A stretch of DNA of 64,000 bases, taken from NCBI GenBank assembly GCA_964625845.1, contig CAZVBN010000002.1, positions 8,160-72,159 on the forward strand. The letters run 5' to 3'. The position numbers and the translations under genes are program-made. This document shows positions 15,597 to 23,382 of this stretch, one piece after another; position 1 is the stretch's first letter, and each line of letters begins with the position of its first letter. The DNA comes from Nanogingivalis sp964625845 (GTDB lineage Bacteria; Patescibacteriota; Saccharimonadia; Saccharimonadales; Saccharimonadaceae). The notes under the pieces were generated by a model, which worked only from the letters and a program-made list of their open reading frames with translations, was not told the DNA's origin and did not search any database.

Positions 15597-16367
15597 ATGG
15601 CAATCTTTGATGATGAATTTGGCGAAATTAAAGTTCGCAAAAGTAAACTTGCGCGCGCCGTGAAGATTTCGGTGGGCGTGGATGGCGTTTTAAGGGCGAG
15701 CATTCCTTATTATTCGCCCGAATTTACTGTGTCGCGACTAATTCGCCACAATCGCGCCGAAATCCGCAAAATGCTGAGTGAGCATTCTTCGCGAAATATT
15801 TACCGTGACGGCGATCTGATTGGAAAGTCGCATACTTTGATTTTTCGAGAAAGCAGCACCGCCGAAATGTCTTCTTTTAGTTCGATTAAAGCGACTGCGA
15901 GCGAAGCGAAAAGGTTCGAACGAAAAGAACGACATAAGGCAGGATGTGCTTTGCCAAAAATCGAAATTTCCGGCAATCAAATCTTGGTTTACGGCGAAAA
16001 TCTCGAAAGTCCGCTCGCGCAGGCGGAAATTCGCAAAATCGTCGCCAAAATTCTCCGCAAACAGGCACGCGCCTACCTTCCTCGTCGCGTAGAATTTCTT
16101 GCTGAAAAACACGGTTTCATTTTCGAAAAATTGCGCTTTTCGCACACTTCGAGCCGCTGGGGTTCGTGCTCTTCGCGTGGGACAATTTCGCTAAATATCG
16201 CACTGATGAACCTTCCACTACATCTGATAGATTACGTGATAATTCACGAACTTTGCCACACTCGCCAGATGAATCATTCCGAAAAATTCTGGGCAGAAGT
16301 CGAAAAATACGACCCAAACTATCGCGCGCACGTTCGCGAAATGAAAAACTTTTCGCCACAAATTTAA
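15597..16367 (+). CDS. YgjP/M48-like metal-dependent hydrolase (DUF45)
   Basis: A 256-residue predicted zinc peptidase of the YgjP/SprT-like group. The zinc motif is HELCHTRQMNHSEKFW (HExxH with a downstream His and Glu), preceded by the family signature RWGSCSSRGTISLN. It has no signal peptide, so it is cytosolic. The substrate is unknown. An extended -10 (TG-TTAAAAT) ends 9 nt before the ATG, so the leader is very short or absent. Confidence 0.85.
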   Translation: MAIFDDEFGEIKVRKSKLARAVKISVGVDGVLRASIPYYSPEFTVSRLIRHNRAEIRKMLSEHSSRNIYRDGDLIGKSHTLIFRESSTAEMSSFSSIKATASEAKRFERKERHKAGCALPKIEISGNQILVYGENLESPLAQAEIRKIVAKILRKQARAYLPRRVEFLAEKHGFIFEKLRFSHTSSRWGSCSSRGTISLNIALMNLPLHLIDYVIIHELCHTRQMNHSEKFWAEVEKYDPNYRAHVREMKNFSPQI

Positions 16368-16380
16368 TTCACCATTTCGC

Positions 16381-16409
16381 TTGCGCTTTTCTTCAAAATT
16401 TGATAAAAT
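16381..16409 (+). promoter_or_regulatory. Promoter of the alpha-glucan operon
   Basis: -35 TTGCGC (16381-16386), 17-bp spacer, -10 TAAAAT (16404-16409). Shine-Dalgarno AAAGGTGG lies before the ATG at 16442. Confidence 0.65.
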
Positions 16410-16441
16410 GGTTCTATATAAATTAAAACAAAAGGTGGCCG

Positions 16442-17665
16442 ATGAAAATATTGATGCTCGGGTGGGAGCTTCCTCCTTATAACAGTGGTGGTTTAGGTGT
16501 AGCTTGTTTTTATATGGCTAAAGCTTTGGCAGAAGCTGGCGCCGAAATCGACTTTGTCGTACCTTATACGAACAAGCACACCGAAATCAATTTTATGAAT
16601 ATTCTTAACGCGACCGAATTTTCGAACACACACAAATTCGGCGCGGGCGCTTACAACAGCAAAAACTTCTCGAAAATCCATAATTCCAAGAAAGAAAATC
16701 CACACTCGATCCGTGAAATTCAAGCGGAATATTTGAAATTTCTCGAAAAATATCTCGCCGATCCAAAAAATCGCCCAGATGTGATCCACGCGCACGATTG
16801 GCTCACAGCCGAAGCGGGAATTTTGGCGAAAAAACTCACTGGCGCACCGCTTTTCATACACATTCACGCCACCGAATTCGATCGCGCAGGCGGCGCAAAC
16901 GGCAATCCAGAAGTTCACGAGATCGAATACGCAGGGATTTTGGCGAGCGATAAAGTTTTCGCCGTTTCGAAAAACACACGCCAAGTCATTCTCGAAAAAT
17001 ATCAAATTCCGCCCGAAAAAGTTGAAGTCGTTTATAACGCGATCGAGCCAAAATCACTAGCTAGCCCCGAAGACTACGACGCCGAAACTTATAAATATCT
17101 GGAATTTCTGAAGTCGAAAGGTCACACCGTGGTGATGACTTTGACGCGCTTCACCGTTCAAAAAGGTCTAACTTTCTTGATGGAAGCCGTCGCGCAAGCC
17201 GCAGCCAAAAACCCAAAAATCGCCCTGCTTTTGGTTGGCGACGGCGAACAGCGAAACGAACTCATCGAAATGGCCGCAAGCTACGGAATCGCCGACAAAA
17301 TCTTCTTCACTGGCTTTTTGCGCGGCAAAAAATGGCGCGACGCTTACGGCGTGGCGGATGTTTTCGTGATGAGTTCAATCAACGAGCCTTTCGGCCTGAC
17401 TGCGCTCGAAGCGGCGCATTTCAACAACGCGCTAATCATCTCGAATCAATCTGGCGTGGGCGAAGTTTTGAAGAATGTCTTGCGCTATGATTTTTGGGAT
17501 ACGCAAAAACTCGCCAGCCAAATTTTGGCAGTTTCGACCTCGCCGACACTTTTACGCGACCTTCAACGCGGCGCTCGTGCCGAATATGCAAAAATCTCTT
17601 GGAGCGACATTGCCGAGCAAATTATGGACGAATTTCTCGCCCTAACAGAGGTAAAAAATGTCTAA
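16442..17665 (+). CDS. Glycogen-synthase-like glycosyltransferase (GT4/GT5)
   Basis: A 407-residue GT-B enzyme. It opens MKILMLGWELPPYNSGGLGV, with the substrate loop typical of starch/glycogen synthases, then DVIHAHDWLTAEAG, MTLTRFTVQKGL, LLLVGDGEQ, and the donor signature INEPFGLTALEA. It probably extends or starts an alpha-glucan from a nucleotide sugar. It is first gene of a unit with GH57 and GH15 enzymes, overlapping the GH57 gene by 8 nt. The set suggests storage-polysaccharide synthesis and breakdown. Confidence 0.88.
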   Translation: MKILMLGWELPPYNSGGLGVACFYMAKALAEAGAEIDFVVPYTNKHTEINFMNILNATEFSNTHKFGAGAYNSKNFSKIHNSKKENPHSIREIQAEYLKFLEKYLADPKNRPDVIHAHDWLTAEAGILAKKLTGAPLFIHIHATEFDRAGGANGNPEVHEIEYAGILASDKVFAVSKNTRQVILEKYQIPPEKVEVVYNAIEPKSLASPEDYDAETYKYLEFLKSKGHTVVMTLTRFTVQKGLTFLMEAVAQAAAKNPKIALLLVGDGEQRNELIEMAASYGIADKIFFTGFLRGKKWRDAYGVADVFVMSSINEPFGLTALEAAHFNNALIISNQSGVGEVLKNVLRYDFWDTQKLASQILAVSTSPTLLRDLQRGARAEYAKISWSDIAEQIMDEFLALTEVKNV

Positions 17666-19115
17666 AAAATCCGTCGTTTTGTATCTTCACGTCCATCAGC
17701 CGTGGCGCGTGAGCGATTATTACACCTTGTTTGATGTCGGCGAAAATTCCGAATATTTCCGCAAAAACATCCCGAACGACTCCAATACCAACGGTGGAAT
17801 TTTTCGAAAAGTCGCCGAAAAATCTTATCTTCCGATGAACGCTCTACTCGAAAAGCTCCTTGCGCGCCATCCGGAATTTAGATTTTCGATTTCGATCACT
17901 GGAACTTTCATCGATCAGGCCGAAAAATACGCACCCGAAGTTCTCGAAAGTTTCAAGCGCTTGGTTCGAACTGGTCGCGTCGAAATCGTCGCCGAGACTT
18001 ATTATCACAGTTTGGCGTTCTTTTTTGATCGTGATGAATTCGAAACGCAAGTTCGCGCACATCAAGCAAAAATCCGCGAAACTTTCGGCGTCGAGACCAC
18101 GGCTTTTCGCAACACCGAACTTTCATATAATGACGAGCTCGGTAAATGGGCTGACGATTTTGGCTTTAAGGCGATTTTGGCGGAAGGCTGGGATCCAATT
18201 TTGCAGTGGCGCACGCCGAATCACGTTTATCGTCCGCCAAACACGCAAAATATTCGCCTGCTTCTCAAAAACTACAAACTTTCCGACGACCTTGCGTTTC
18301 GTTTTTCGAATCCGAATTGGGAAGAATATCCGCTCTCGACTGACAAATATATCTCTTGGCTCGAAGCCGCCAGCTATCACGGCGATCTGATAAATTTATT
18401 TATGGATTACGAAACTTTCGGCGAACATCAGTGGGCAGAAAGTGGAATTTTTGGCTTTTTCGAAAGTTTTGTTTCGCAGTGGCTAAAAAATCCAAATCAT
18501 GATTTCGAAACTGTTTCCGAGGCTGCTCAGCGCGAACCAAAAGCCGAAATTTCGATGCCCGAAACCGTCACTTGGGCGGACACCGAACGCGATCTCACAG
18601 CGTGGCTCGGCAATTCTCTTCAACAAGAAGCAATGAAATATCTTTACGACCTAAAACCGCGCGTTTACGCTTGTGGTGACGGCAAAATAGCCGAAGATTG
18701 GCGCCGACTCCAAACCAGCGACCATCCTTATTATATGTGCACAAAATTCTTCAATGACGGCGACGTTCACGCGTATTTTTCACCTTACAAATCGCCTTAC
18801 GACGCCTTTCTTTACTATATGGACGCGTTGCGCGACATGGATTTTCGTTTGAAAGACGTCAAAATTCAGCCCGAAAAACAGGACGAAAAACCCAAAAAAT
18901 CCCCTCGAAAAAAGAAAACTTTCCGCAAAATTGGTCAAATTTCTCTCGGTTGGAAGAAGGTTATAGTTTCGCCAAAAAATCTCAAAAATTCGAAGAAAAT
19001 TTCCCGAAATTCTGAAAAGATTTCTCAGAAAAAACCGCAAAAATCTGCCCCACGCCCGCCTTTCGACCTAAAAAATCTTTCGAAAAATCTAGAATTCAAA
19101 GTGAAAGCGAGGTAA
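17658..19115 (+). CDS. Glycoside hydrolase family 57 (alpha-amylase / glucanotransferase type)
   Basis: A 485-residue GH57 protein. It starts VVLYLHVHQPWRVSDYY and contains FRNTELSYNDELGKWA, whose Glu aligns with the family nucleophile, and LFMDYETFGEHQW, which carries the acid Asp. It should act on alpha-1,4 glucans in the cytoplasm, as there is no signal peptide. The last 85 residues form a very basic Lys/Ser-rich tail (KPKKSPRKKKTFRK) not expected in GH57 enzymes. Translationally coupled to the GT upstream and 1 nt from the GH15 gene. Confidence 0.9.
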   Translation: MSKKSVVLYLHVHQPWRVSDYYTLFDVGENSEYFRKNIPNDSNTNGGIFRKVAEKSYLPMNALLEKLLARHPEFRFSISITGTFIDQAEKYAPEVLESFKRLVRTGRVEIVAETYYHSLAFFFDRDEFETQVRAHQAKIRETFGVETTAFRNTELSYNDELGKWADDFGFKAILAEGWDPILQWRTPNHVYRPPNTQNIRLLLKNYKLSDDLAFRFSNPNWEEYPLSTDKYISWLEAASYHGDLINLFMDYETFGEHQWAESGIFGFFESFVSQWLKNPNHDFETVSEAAQREPKAEISMPETVTWADTERDLTAWLGNSLQQEAMKYLYDLKPRVYACGDGKIAEDWRRLQTSDHPYYMCTKFFNDGDVHAYFSPYKSPYDAFLYYMDALRDMDFRLKDVKIQPEKQDEKPKKSPRKKKTFRKIGQISLGWKKVIVSPKNLKNSKKISRNSEKISQKKPQKSAPRPPFDLKNLSKNLEFKVKAR

Positions 19116-19116
19116 A

Positions 19117-21063
19117 ATGAAAACGGTGATTTTGAGCAACGGAAATGTGAATGTCGGCCTGAACGAATTCGGGCTGGTTTCGGATTTTTATTTTCCCGAC
19201 AACGGCTACGAAAACCACACTTTGGGTGAAGATTTATTTCACCGAATTGGCGTGCGTGTCAACGGCGAATTTTCTTGGCTTCACTCGGGTGAATGGCGCT
19301 TTGAATTCGATTATTTTTCGGACGCGCTAATCTCAAAAATCCGCGCAATCAACGAAAAACTTCAAATTCAGCTGGAATTTCGCGATGCGGTTTCGAGCGA
19401 ATGCGATGTTTTTTTGCGAGAAATTCGACTCGTAAATTTGGCGAACTGGCGCCGCGATTTTGGTGTGTTTTTTCATCAAAATTTATCGATTAACAGTGGT
19501 CGACACTTGGCGGACACGGCGCAATTTCTGCCGGAAAAGCAGGCAATTCTTCACTATCGCGGCAAGCGTGCGTTCGTGGTTTCAGCGGAAATTCGCACCG
19601 AAAATGCGCTTCATCAAACCGAATTTTTGCCCTTCAATCAGCACACCGTTGGGCTTTTTGGCATCGAAGAAAAAATCGGCTCGTGGCTCGACGCCGAAGA
19701 CGGAATTTTGAGCGGTTGCAATGTTGAGCATGGTCAAACCGACAGCGTGCTTGGAATTGATTTTTCGCTCGACGGCGAACAAAACAACACTTTTCAATAC
19801 GCGATTTCTTGCGCCGATGGCCACGATTTAGCTTTCGAAAATTCCGCAAAAATTCGCGGCGCTGGCTTCGAAAAACAGCTCGAAAAAACTCATCGCGCTT
19901 GGCAAAAATGGCTCACTCCCGCCATCAAAATCTCAAAAAATCTCCCCGAAAAATACCAGAAAAAGTTCATTCAATCTGTCATGTTGGTGAAATCGCACAT
20001 CGCGAAATCTGGTGCGCCGATCGCCAGCAACGACAGCGAAATGCTCCGCCACGCCCGCGACGATTATTCTTACTGCTGGCCACGCGACGCGCTTTTTGCG
20101 ATTTGGCCACTGCTTCGAATCGGCTATCGCGACGAAGCTGAAAAATTCTTCGATTTTTGCGCAAAATCTGTCAATTCGCAAGGTTTTATGGCGCACAAAT
20201 ATCTGCCGAACGGCGAAATCGGCCCGAGCTGGCATCCGTACTCTCAAGGTGGCGACACAAAAAATCTCCCAATTCAGATCGACGAAACTGCCGGAATTGT
20301 CTTTTTGCTTGGCCAATATTGGCAAAAATTCCGCGACACTGGCAAACTGGCTGAATTTTACCCAAAAATCGTCAAGCCAATGAGTGATTTTTTGCTGAAT
20401 TTCCTCGACGAAAACTCGGTTCCGCGCGCCAATTACGAACTCTGGGAAATGGATTTTCTCTCGACGACTTACTCTTCAAGCATTGTTTTCGCTGCGTTAA
20501 ATTCTGCTGCCGAAATGGCCAGCGCGCTCGGCAAAGTCAAAGACGCTTATGCTTGGCGAAACGCCGCCGCCGAGCTGAAAAATTCCGCACAAAAACACTT
20601 CTGGAACGAAGATCTGGGCTATTTTTATCGCGGAATTTGGCCTTCGGGCGAAAAAGATCCAAAAATCGACGCTTCGAGTTTTTATGGCGCGTTTATGTTT
20701 GGGCTTTTCGATTTTGAAGGAGAAAAAGTTTCGCACGCGTTCGAAGTTCTAAGCGAAAGATTTTCCGCGAACGAAAAAGTCGGAATTCCGCGATTCGAAC
20801 ACGATGTTTATTATCGCTTTTCGGACGACTACGAAGCCAACATTTGGCCGATTTCTACCTTGTGGCGAGCTGAATTTCTGCTTGCGCGCGGACAAAAATC
20901 TGAAGCCGAAGTGATTTTGGACTGGGTTTTAACAAGAACTTCATCTACGGGGATTTTGCCAGAACAGATTGATCCTCGCGATTTAAGCTGGAAATCCGTC
21001 GCACCACTTACTTGGTCGCAAGCAGAATTCGTGTCGGCGCTACTCGACTTTATTGCTGAATAA
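19117..21063 (+). CDS. Glucoamylase-like glycoside hydrolase family 15
   Basis: A 648-residue protein with an N-terminal beta-sandwich (about 270 residues) and an alpha/alpha-barrel. Barrel marks include DDYSYCWPRDALFAIWPL, the catalytic Glu in IQIDETAGIVFLL, and GILPEQIDPRDLSW for the second Glu. It releases glucose from the ends of alpha-glucans, or hydrolyses trehalose in some family members. It is last in the operon after GT and GH57. No signal peptide, so glucan turnover inside the cell is the simplest reading. Confidence 0.92.
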   Translation: MKTVILSNGNVNVGLNEFGLVSDFYFPDNGYENHTLGEDLFHRIGVRVNGEFSWLHSGEWRFEFDYFSDALISKIRAINEKLQIQLEFRDAVSSECDVFLREIRLVNLANWRRDFGVFFHQNLSINSGRHLADTAQFLPEKQAILHYRGKRAFVVSAEIRTENALHQTEFLPFNQHTVGLFGIEEKIGSWLDAEDGILSGCNVEHGQTDSVLGIDFSLDGEQNNTFQYAISCADGHDLAFENSAKIRGAGFEKQLEKTHRAWQKWLTPAIKISKNLPEKYQKKFIQSVMLVKSHIAKSGAPIASNDSEMLRHARDDYSYCWPRDALFAIWPLLRIGYRDEAEKFFDFCAKSVNSQGFMAHKYLPNGEIGPSWHPYSQGGDTKNLPIQIDETAGIVFLLGQYWQKFRDTGKLAEFYPKIVKPMSDFLLNFLDENSVPRANYELWEMDFLSTTYSSSIVFAALNSAAEMASALGKVKDAYAWRNAAAELKNSAQKHFWNEDLGYFYRGIWPSGEKDPKIDASSFYGAFMFGLFDFEGEKVSHAFEVLSERFSANEKVGIPRFEHDVYYRFSDDYEANIWPISTLWRAEFLLARGQKSEAEVILDWVLTRTSSTGILPEQIDPRDLSWKSVAPLTWSQAEFVSALLDFIAE

Positions 21064-21092
21064 TTGACTTTTTTCGATTTTTATGGTATTAT
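21064..21092 (+). promoter_or_regulatory. Promoter, leaderless type
   Basis: -35 TTGACT (21064-21069), 17-bp spacer, -10 TATTAT (21087-21092). The ATG at 21099 falls on the predicted start point. Confidence 0.7.
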
Positions 21093-21098
21093 TTCCTT

Positions 21099-21368
21099 AT
21101 GAATAGTTTGAGGAAAAATATATCAAAATGGCTTGAAGTTTCAAGCGAACGAATCAAAATCCAGCGATTTTATTTGAGCTTGGCTTTTTGCTCTTTCGTT
21201 TTGGCGAGCGTTGTAAGTTTGGTGGACGGCGATTTAGGTCGAACAATCCTAATGATAACCGTCGCTTCATCTGTAATTTTCTTGCTGAACGCGACAATTT
21301 GGGCACTCGGCGAAGCGCTTATTTCAAATTTCATCACCGCAAAAACTCCAACAAAGCGCAAGAAATAA
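21099..21368 (+). CDS. Small two-helix membrane protein, unknown
   Basis: An 89-residue protein with a basic N-terminus (SLRKNISKWLEVSSERIKIQ), two hydrophobic helices (LSLAFCSFVLASVVSLV and ILMITVASSVIFLLNATIWA) and a basic tail TAKTPTKRKK. I do not recognise the family. It has its own leaderless promoter and lies just before tRNA-Thr. Confidence 0.65.
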   Translation: MNSLRKNISKWLEVSSERIKIQRFYLSLAFCSFVLASVVSLVDGDLGRTILMITVASSVIFLLNATIWALGEALISNFITAKTPTKRKK

Positions 21369-21407
21369 CTTTATTTTTGCGTAAAATCGTGGTATAATTA
21401 TTTCTGT

Positions 21408-21483
21408 GCCGCGATAGCTCAGTTGGTAGAGCGCATCCATGGTAAGGATGAGGTCACGGGTTCAAGCCCCGTTCGTGGCTCCA
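21408..21483 (+). tRNA. tRNA-Thr (anticodon GGT)
   Basis: Acceptor GCCGCGA/TCGTGGC (one G-U), D-arm GCTC/GAGC, anticodon arm CATCC-ATGGTAA-GGATG giving GGT, T-arm ACGGG-TTCAAGC-CCCGT, encoded CCA. A TATAAT box lies at 21393-21398. Confidence 0.95.
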
Positions 21484-21494
21484 TAAGAATTACT

Positions 21495-21535
21495 AAATCC
21501 TTGGTAGAATTAAATTTCGCCAAGGATTTTTAAAT
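21495..21535 (+). terminator. Terminator after tRNA-Thr
   Basis: 10-bp stem AAATCCTTGG (21495-21504)/CCAAGGATTT (21520-21529), then TTTAAATAAA. Confidence 0.65.
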
Positions 21536-21540
21536 AAAAA

Positions 21541-21565
21541 TAACCCCGGACTTTTGTCCGAGGTT
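21541..21565 (-). terminator. Terminator of the 377-codon hairpin gene
   Basis: TAACC-c-CGGAC (21541-21551) pairs with GTCCG-a-GGTTA (21555-21565). On the minus strand the stem is followed by TTATTTTTATTT. Confidence 0.7.
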
Positions 21566-21587
21566 AAAAATGTGCTAGCTCGCCAGT

Positions 21588-22721
21588 TTAGAGTGATGGC
21601 ACACTTTTTGTTTCTTCCCATAATGAGGCAAAATAATCCACCTCATTACGGATATCCTCTGCGAGCCTCTTTTTAAAGCTCGCGAGAGTTTTGCTTCCCC
21701 CGAAGAGGTAATTGCCCTTAGGCACTACCTCTTCGTAAATCACATAGTCCCTTTCTGGGATATATGATTTAATGAAGGAGATGAACTCATCTCCTTCATT
21801 AAGAGAGTTCGCCACCCGCCGAATCCGCTTGTCATAGGCAGATTCGGCGGGTAAAAACGCCAGGAGGTGAATATCATCGCCGTAACGACGAACGATAATA
21901 CCGTCCTCCTCCCACTCCCAGCCGGCGGTGAGTTCGCCGGTTTCAAGTGGGTTGCCAGGAATTATTTCCTGGCGGTAGCGAATTTTATCGACGCTTATAG
22001 TGCGCCAAAATTCGCCACCTTTCTTTTCGATACAGAGTAGCTCATAGAGCTTCTCTGTATCTTCTATCCGGAATTCCTCCAGTTCATCCTGGAGAAATTC
22101 CCAAGGGTTTGGAGTGTCGTAGATAGAGCACAGATTATAGTGCTCTAGTACGACACTCTCTTCATAATAGAAGCAATCTGTGACCTTCGTAAAGGTCTTT
22201 TTGTTGCTTCTGTAGGCATGACGGCGATAGAAGCCGTCATGCTCGTAAGATTTCGGAAGCTCTTCTCCTGTGAAGATGAGCTTCAAAATCTTGACAAAAT
22301 TGACATAAAAGTCACAGTAAATGACTTTTGTGCCAATTTTAATTACCGTCGGATATCCTTTGAGGGTATCCGACTTATCCTTTTCCCACTTGAAGTAAGG
22401 CACGGCGACCTTAACTTCAAGTGTGTTTTGGGATTCTTCATCCCAGACCGTGCCAATCCGGGAGAAGAATTGATAATGGTTTCGGGCAGTATCTACTCGA
22501 TACCACCCGAGATCGATTAGGTCGCCTAGGCTATCGAGATATCCTTCACCCCGATAACCTGAGCGTGACTGGTAGACTAGTCGCCCACCACAAATATTGT
22601 GGAGAGCGAAATTATCATACATGTAGTCGAAAACGACTGGTGTGCCGTTTTCGTCCACATGAAGGAAGAGAGATGTTTGTCCTCCTCCCCAGCTAACATC
22701 GATTTTTGATCTTTTTGTCAT
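21588..22721 (-). CDS. Unknown 377-residue protein; gene tiled end to end with hairpins
   Basis: A soluble, acidic-aromatic protein (opens MTKRSKIDVSWGGGQTSL, contains FFSRIGTVWDEESQN and GWEWEEDGIIVRRYGDD). I recognise no domain, signal peptide or membrane segment. Start: the ATG at 22721 follows AAGGAGAAAATC. It is transcribed from a consensus promoter 220 nt upstream, through a leader that has its own stems and a possible 31-codon frame. Its codon use differs from neighbouring genes, with mixed Arg codons and few TTCGAA words. Inverted repeats occur about every 40-50 nt across the frame. Function unknown; it may belong with the hairpin-rich genes at 14-15 kb. Confidence 0.75.
   Translation of the reverse strand: MTKRSKIDVSWGGGQTSLFLHVDENGTPVVFDYMYDNFALHNICGGRLVYQSRSGYRGEGYLDSLGDLIDLGWYRVDTARNHYQFFSRIGTVWDEESQNTLEVKVAVPYFKWEKDKSDTLKGYPTVIKIGTKVIYCDFYVNFVKILKLIFTGEELPKSYEHDGFYRRHAYRSNKKTFTKVTDCFYYEESVVLEHYNLCSIYDTPNPWEFLQDELEEFRIEDTEKLYELLCIEKKGGEFWRTISVDKIRYRQEIIPGNPLETGELTAGWEWEEDGIIVRRYGDDIHLLAFLPAESAYDKRIRRVANSLNEGDEFISFIKSYIPERDYVIYEEVVPKGNYLFGGSKTLASFKKRLAEDIRNEVDYFASLWEETKSVPSL
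21621..22661 (-). repeat. Array of long local inverted repeats covering the 377-codon gene
   Basis: Stems checked base by base (arm/arm): 21621-21628/21641-21648; 21701-21710/21726-21735; 21769-21784/21787-21802 (16 bp, perfect); 21814-21825/21841-21852 (12, perfect); 21954-21961/21966-21973; 21978-21986/22007-22015; 22029-22037/22053-22061 plus inner 5; 22070-22082/22089-22101 (12 of 13); 22112-22121/22149-22158 plus inner 8; 22170-22176/22204-22210 plus inner 6; 22216-22225/22233-22242 (10, perfect); 22296-22314/22322-22340; 22348-22358/22364-22374; 22387-22396/22414-22423; 22588-22593/22597-22602; 22620-22635/22646-22661 (14 of 16). Confidence 0.88.
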
Positions 22722-22783
22722 GATTTTCTCCTTCTTCCTTCTTTCAGGAAGGTCAACGCCTTGTAAGTTTAAAGAGTTTTTCT

Positions 22784-22879
22784 CTACGTTGACTTTTTGC
22801 CTTTTTTAGGCGATATAGAACTCGCTAGTTTTAGTAAGCTCAATACCGCCCAAAAAACAGCAAAAACAAAAGATATCAT
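22784..22879 (-). CDS. Possible 31-codon hydrophobic leader peptide
   Basis: Inside the leader of the 377-codon gene, an ATG frame of 31 codons reads MISFVFAVFWAVLSLLKLA and then a basic end SPKKGKKST. This is a single hydrophobic segment with a lysine tail. There is no convincing Shine-Dalgarno. Its stop lies in the 7-bp stem GTCAACG (22752-22758)/CGTTGAC (22787-22793) that precedes the main gene. It could be a membrane micropeptide, a leader that affects folding of the stem, or chance. Confidence 0.3.
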   Translation of the reverse strand: MISFVFAVFWAVLSLLKLASSISPKKGKKST

Positions 22880-22943
22880 GAAAATTTGTTTTGCCGAGTT
22901 GTTAATTATTCTGAATTCAGATTTTCTCCAAACTCGTAATTAC

Positions 22944-22972
22944 ATTATAGCATATTTTGCCATAATTGTCAA
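22944..22972 (-). promoter_or_regulatory. Promoter of the 377-codon hairpin gene
   Basis: Minus-strand -35 TTGACA (22972-22967), 17-bp spacer, -10 TATAAT (22949-22944): a full consensus promoter. The region 22722-23074 otherwise holds only this leader and the rpmG promoter. Confidence 0.82.
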
Positions 22973-23010
22973 TATGTAGCTCTTATGGCTAATTTCGTGG
23001 TTTTTACGGC

Positions 23011-23039
23011 TTGATTTTTGAAAGCTCCTGTGATAAAAT
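23011..23039 (+). promoter_or_regulatory. rpmG promoter
   Basis: -35 TTGATT (23011-23016), 17-bp spacer, -10 TAAAAT (23034-23039). Confidence 0.7.
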
Positions 23040-23074
23040 AGTTAAGAATTGTAAATAATAATTTAAGAGAGATT

Positions 23075-23281
23075 ATGGCAAAAAAGAATACGAAACGAAA
23101 GATTGTCGGTCTTGTTAGCGAAGTTACTGGCGACCGAATCTACTACACTCGCAAAAACACTCAGAACACACCTGAAAAATTGTCTTTGCGAAAATACAAT
23201 CCAAAAACACGAAAACACGAAGTTTTCACTGAAACCAAGAAAAGCCTTGGTCGAAACGAAGTTAAACCACGAAAAGGTTAA
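23075..23281 (+). CDS. rpmG: Ribosomal protein bL33 (zinc-free form)
   Basis: A 68-residue protein matching bL33: VGLVSEVTGDRIYYTRKNT followed by EKLSLRKYNPKTRKHEVFTETK. The four zinc cysteines of the C+ form are absent, so it is the C- type. The C-terminus carries an extra basic extension (SLGRNEVKPRKG). It is a single-gene transcript with its own promoter and terminator, away from the main ribosomal cluster, which is usual for rpmG. Confidence 0.92.
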   Translation: MAKKNTKRKIVGLVSEVTGDRIYYTRKNTQNTPEKLSLRKYNPKTRKHEVFTETKKSLGRNEVKPRKG

Positions 23282-23285
23282 TTCA

Positions 23286-23325
23286 AGAAGAATTCTCTGC
23301 TCCGCGCGGAGTCTTCTTTTGTTTT
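23286..23325 (+). terminator. rpmG terminator
   Basis: GAAGA...TCTTC encloses CTCCGCGCGGAG, followed by TTTTGTTTT. Confidence 0.65.
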
Positions 23326-23329
23326 GGCG

Positions 23330-23358
23330 TTGTTTTTATGGTTATTTTAAGGTATAAT
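23330..23358 (+). promoter_or_regulatory. Promoter of the 287-codon membrane protein gene
   Basis: -35 TTGTTT (23330-23335), 17-bp spacer, -10 TATAAT (23353-23358). Shine-Dalgarno AAGGAGG lies before the ATG at 23383. Confidence 0.7.
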
Positions 23359-23382
23359 TAGATCAGTAAAATAAGGAGGAAA

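Noticed and set aside
21621..22661. CRISPR array or transposon ends
   Set aside because: The repeats are inverted, each different in sequence, and lie in an open frame. There are no direct repeats with spacers and no transposase.
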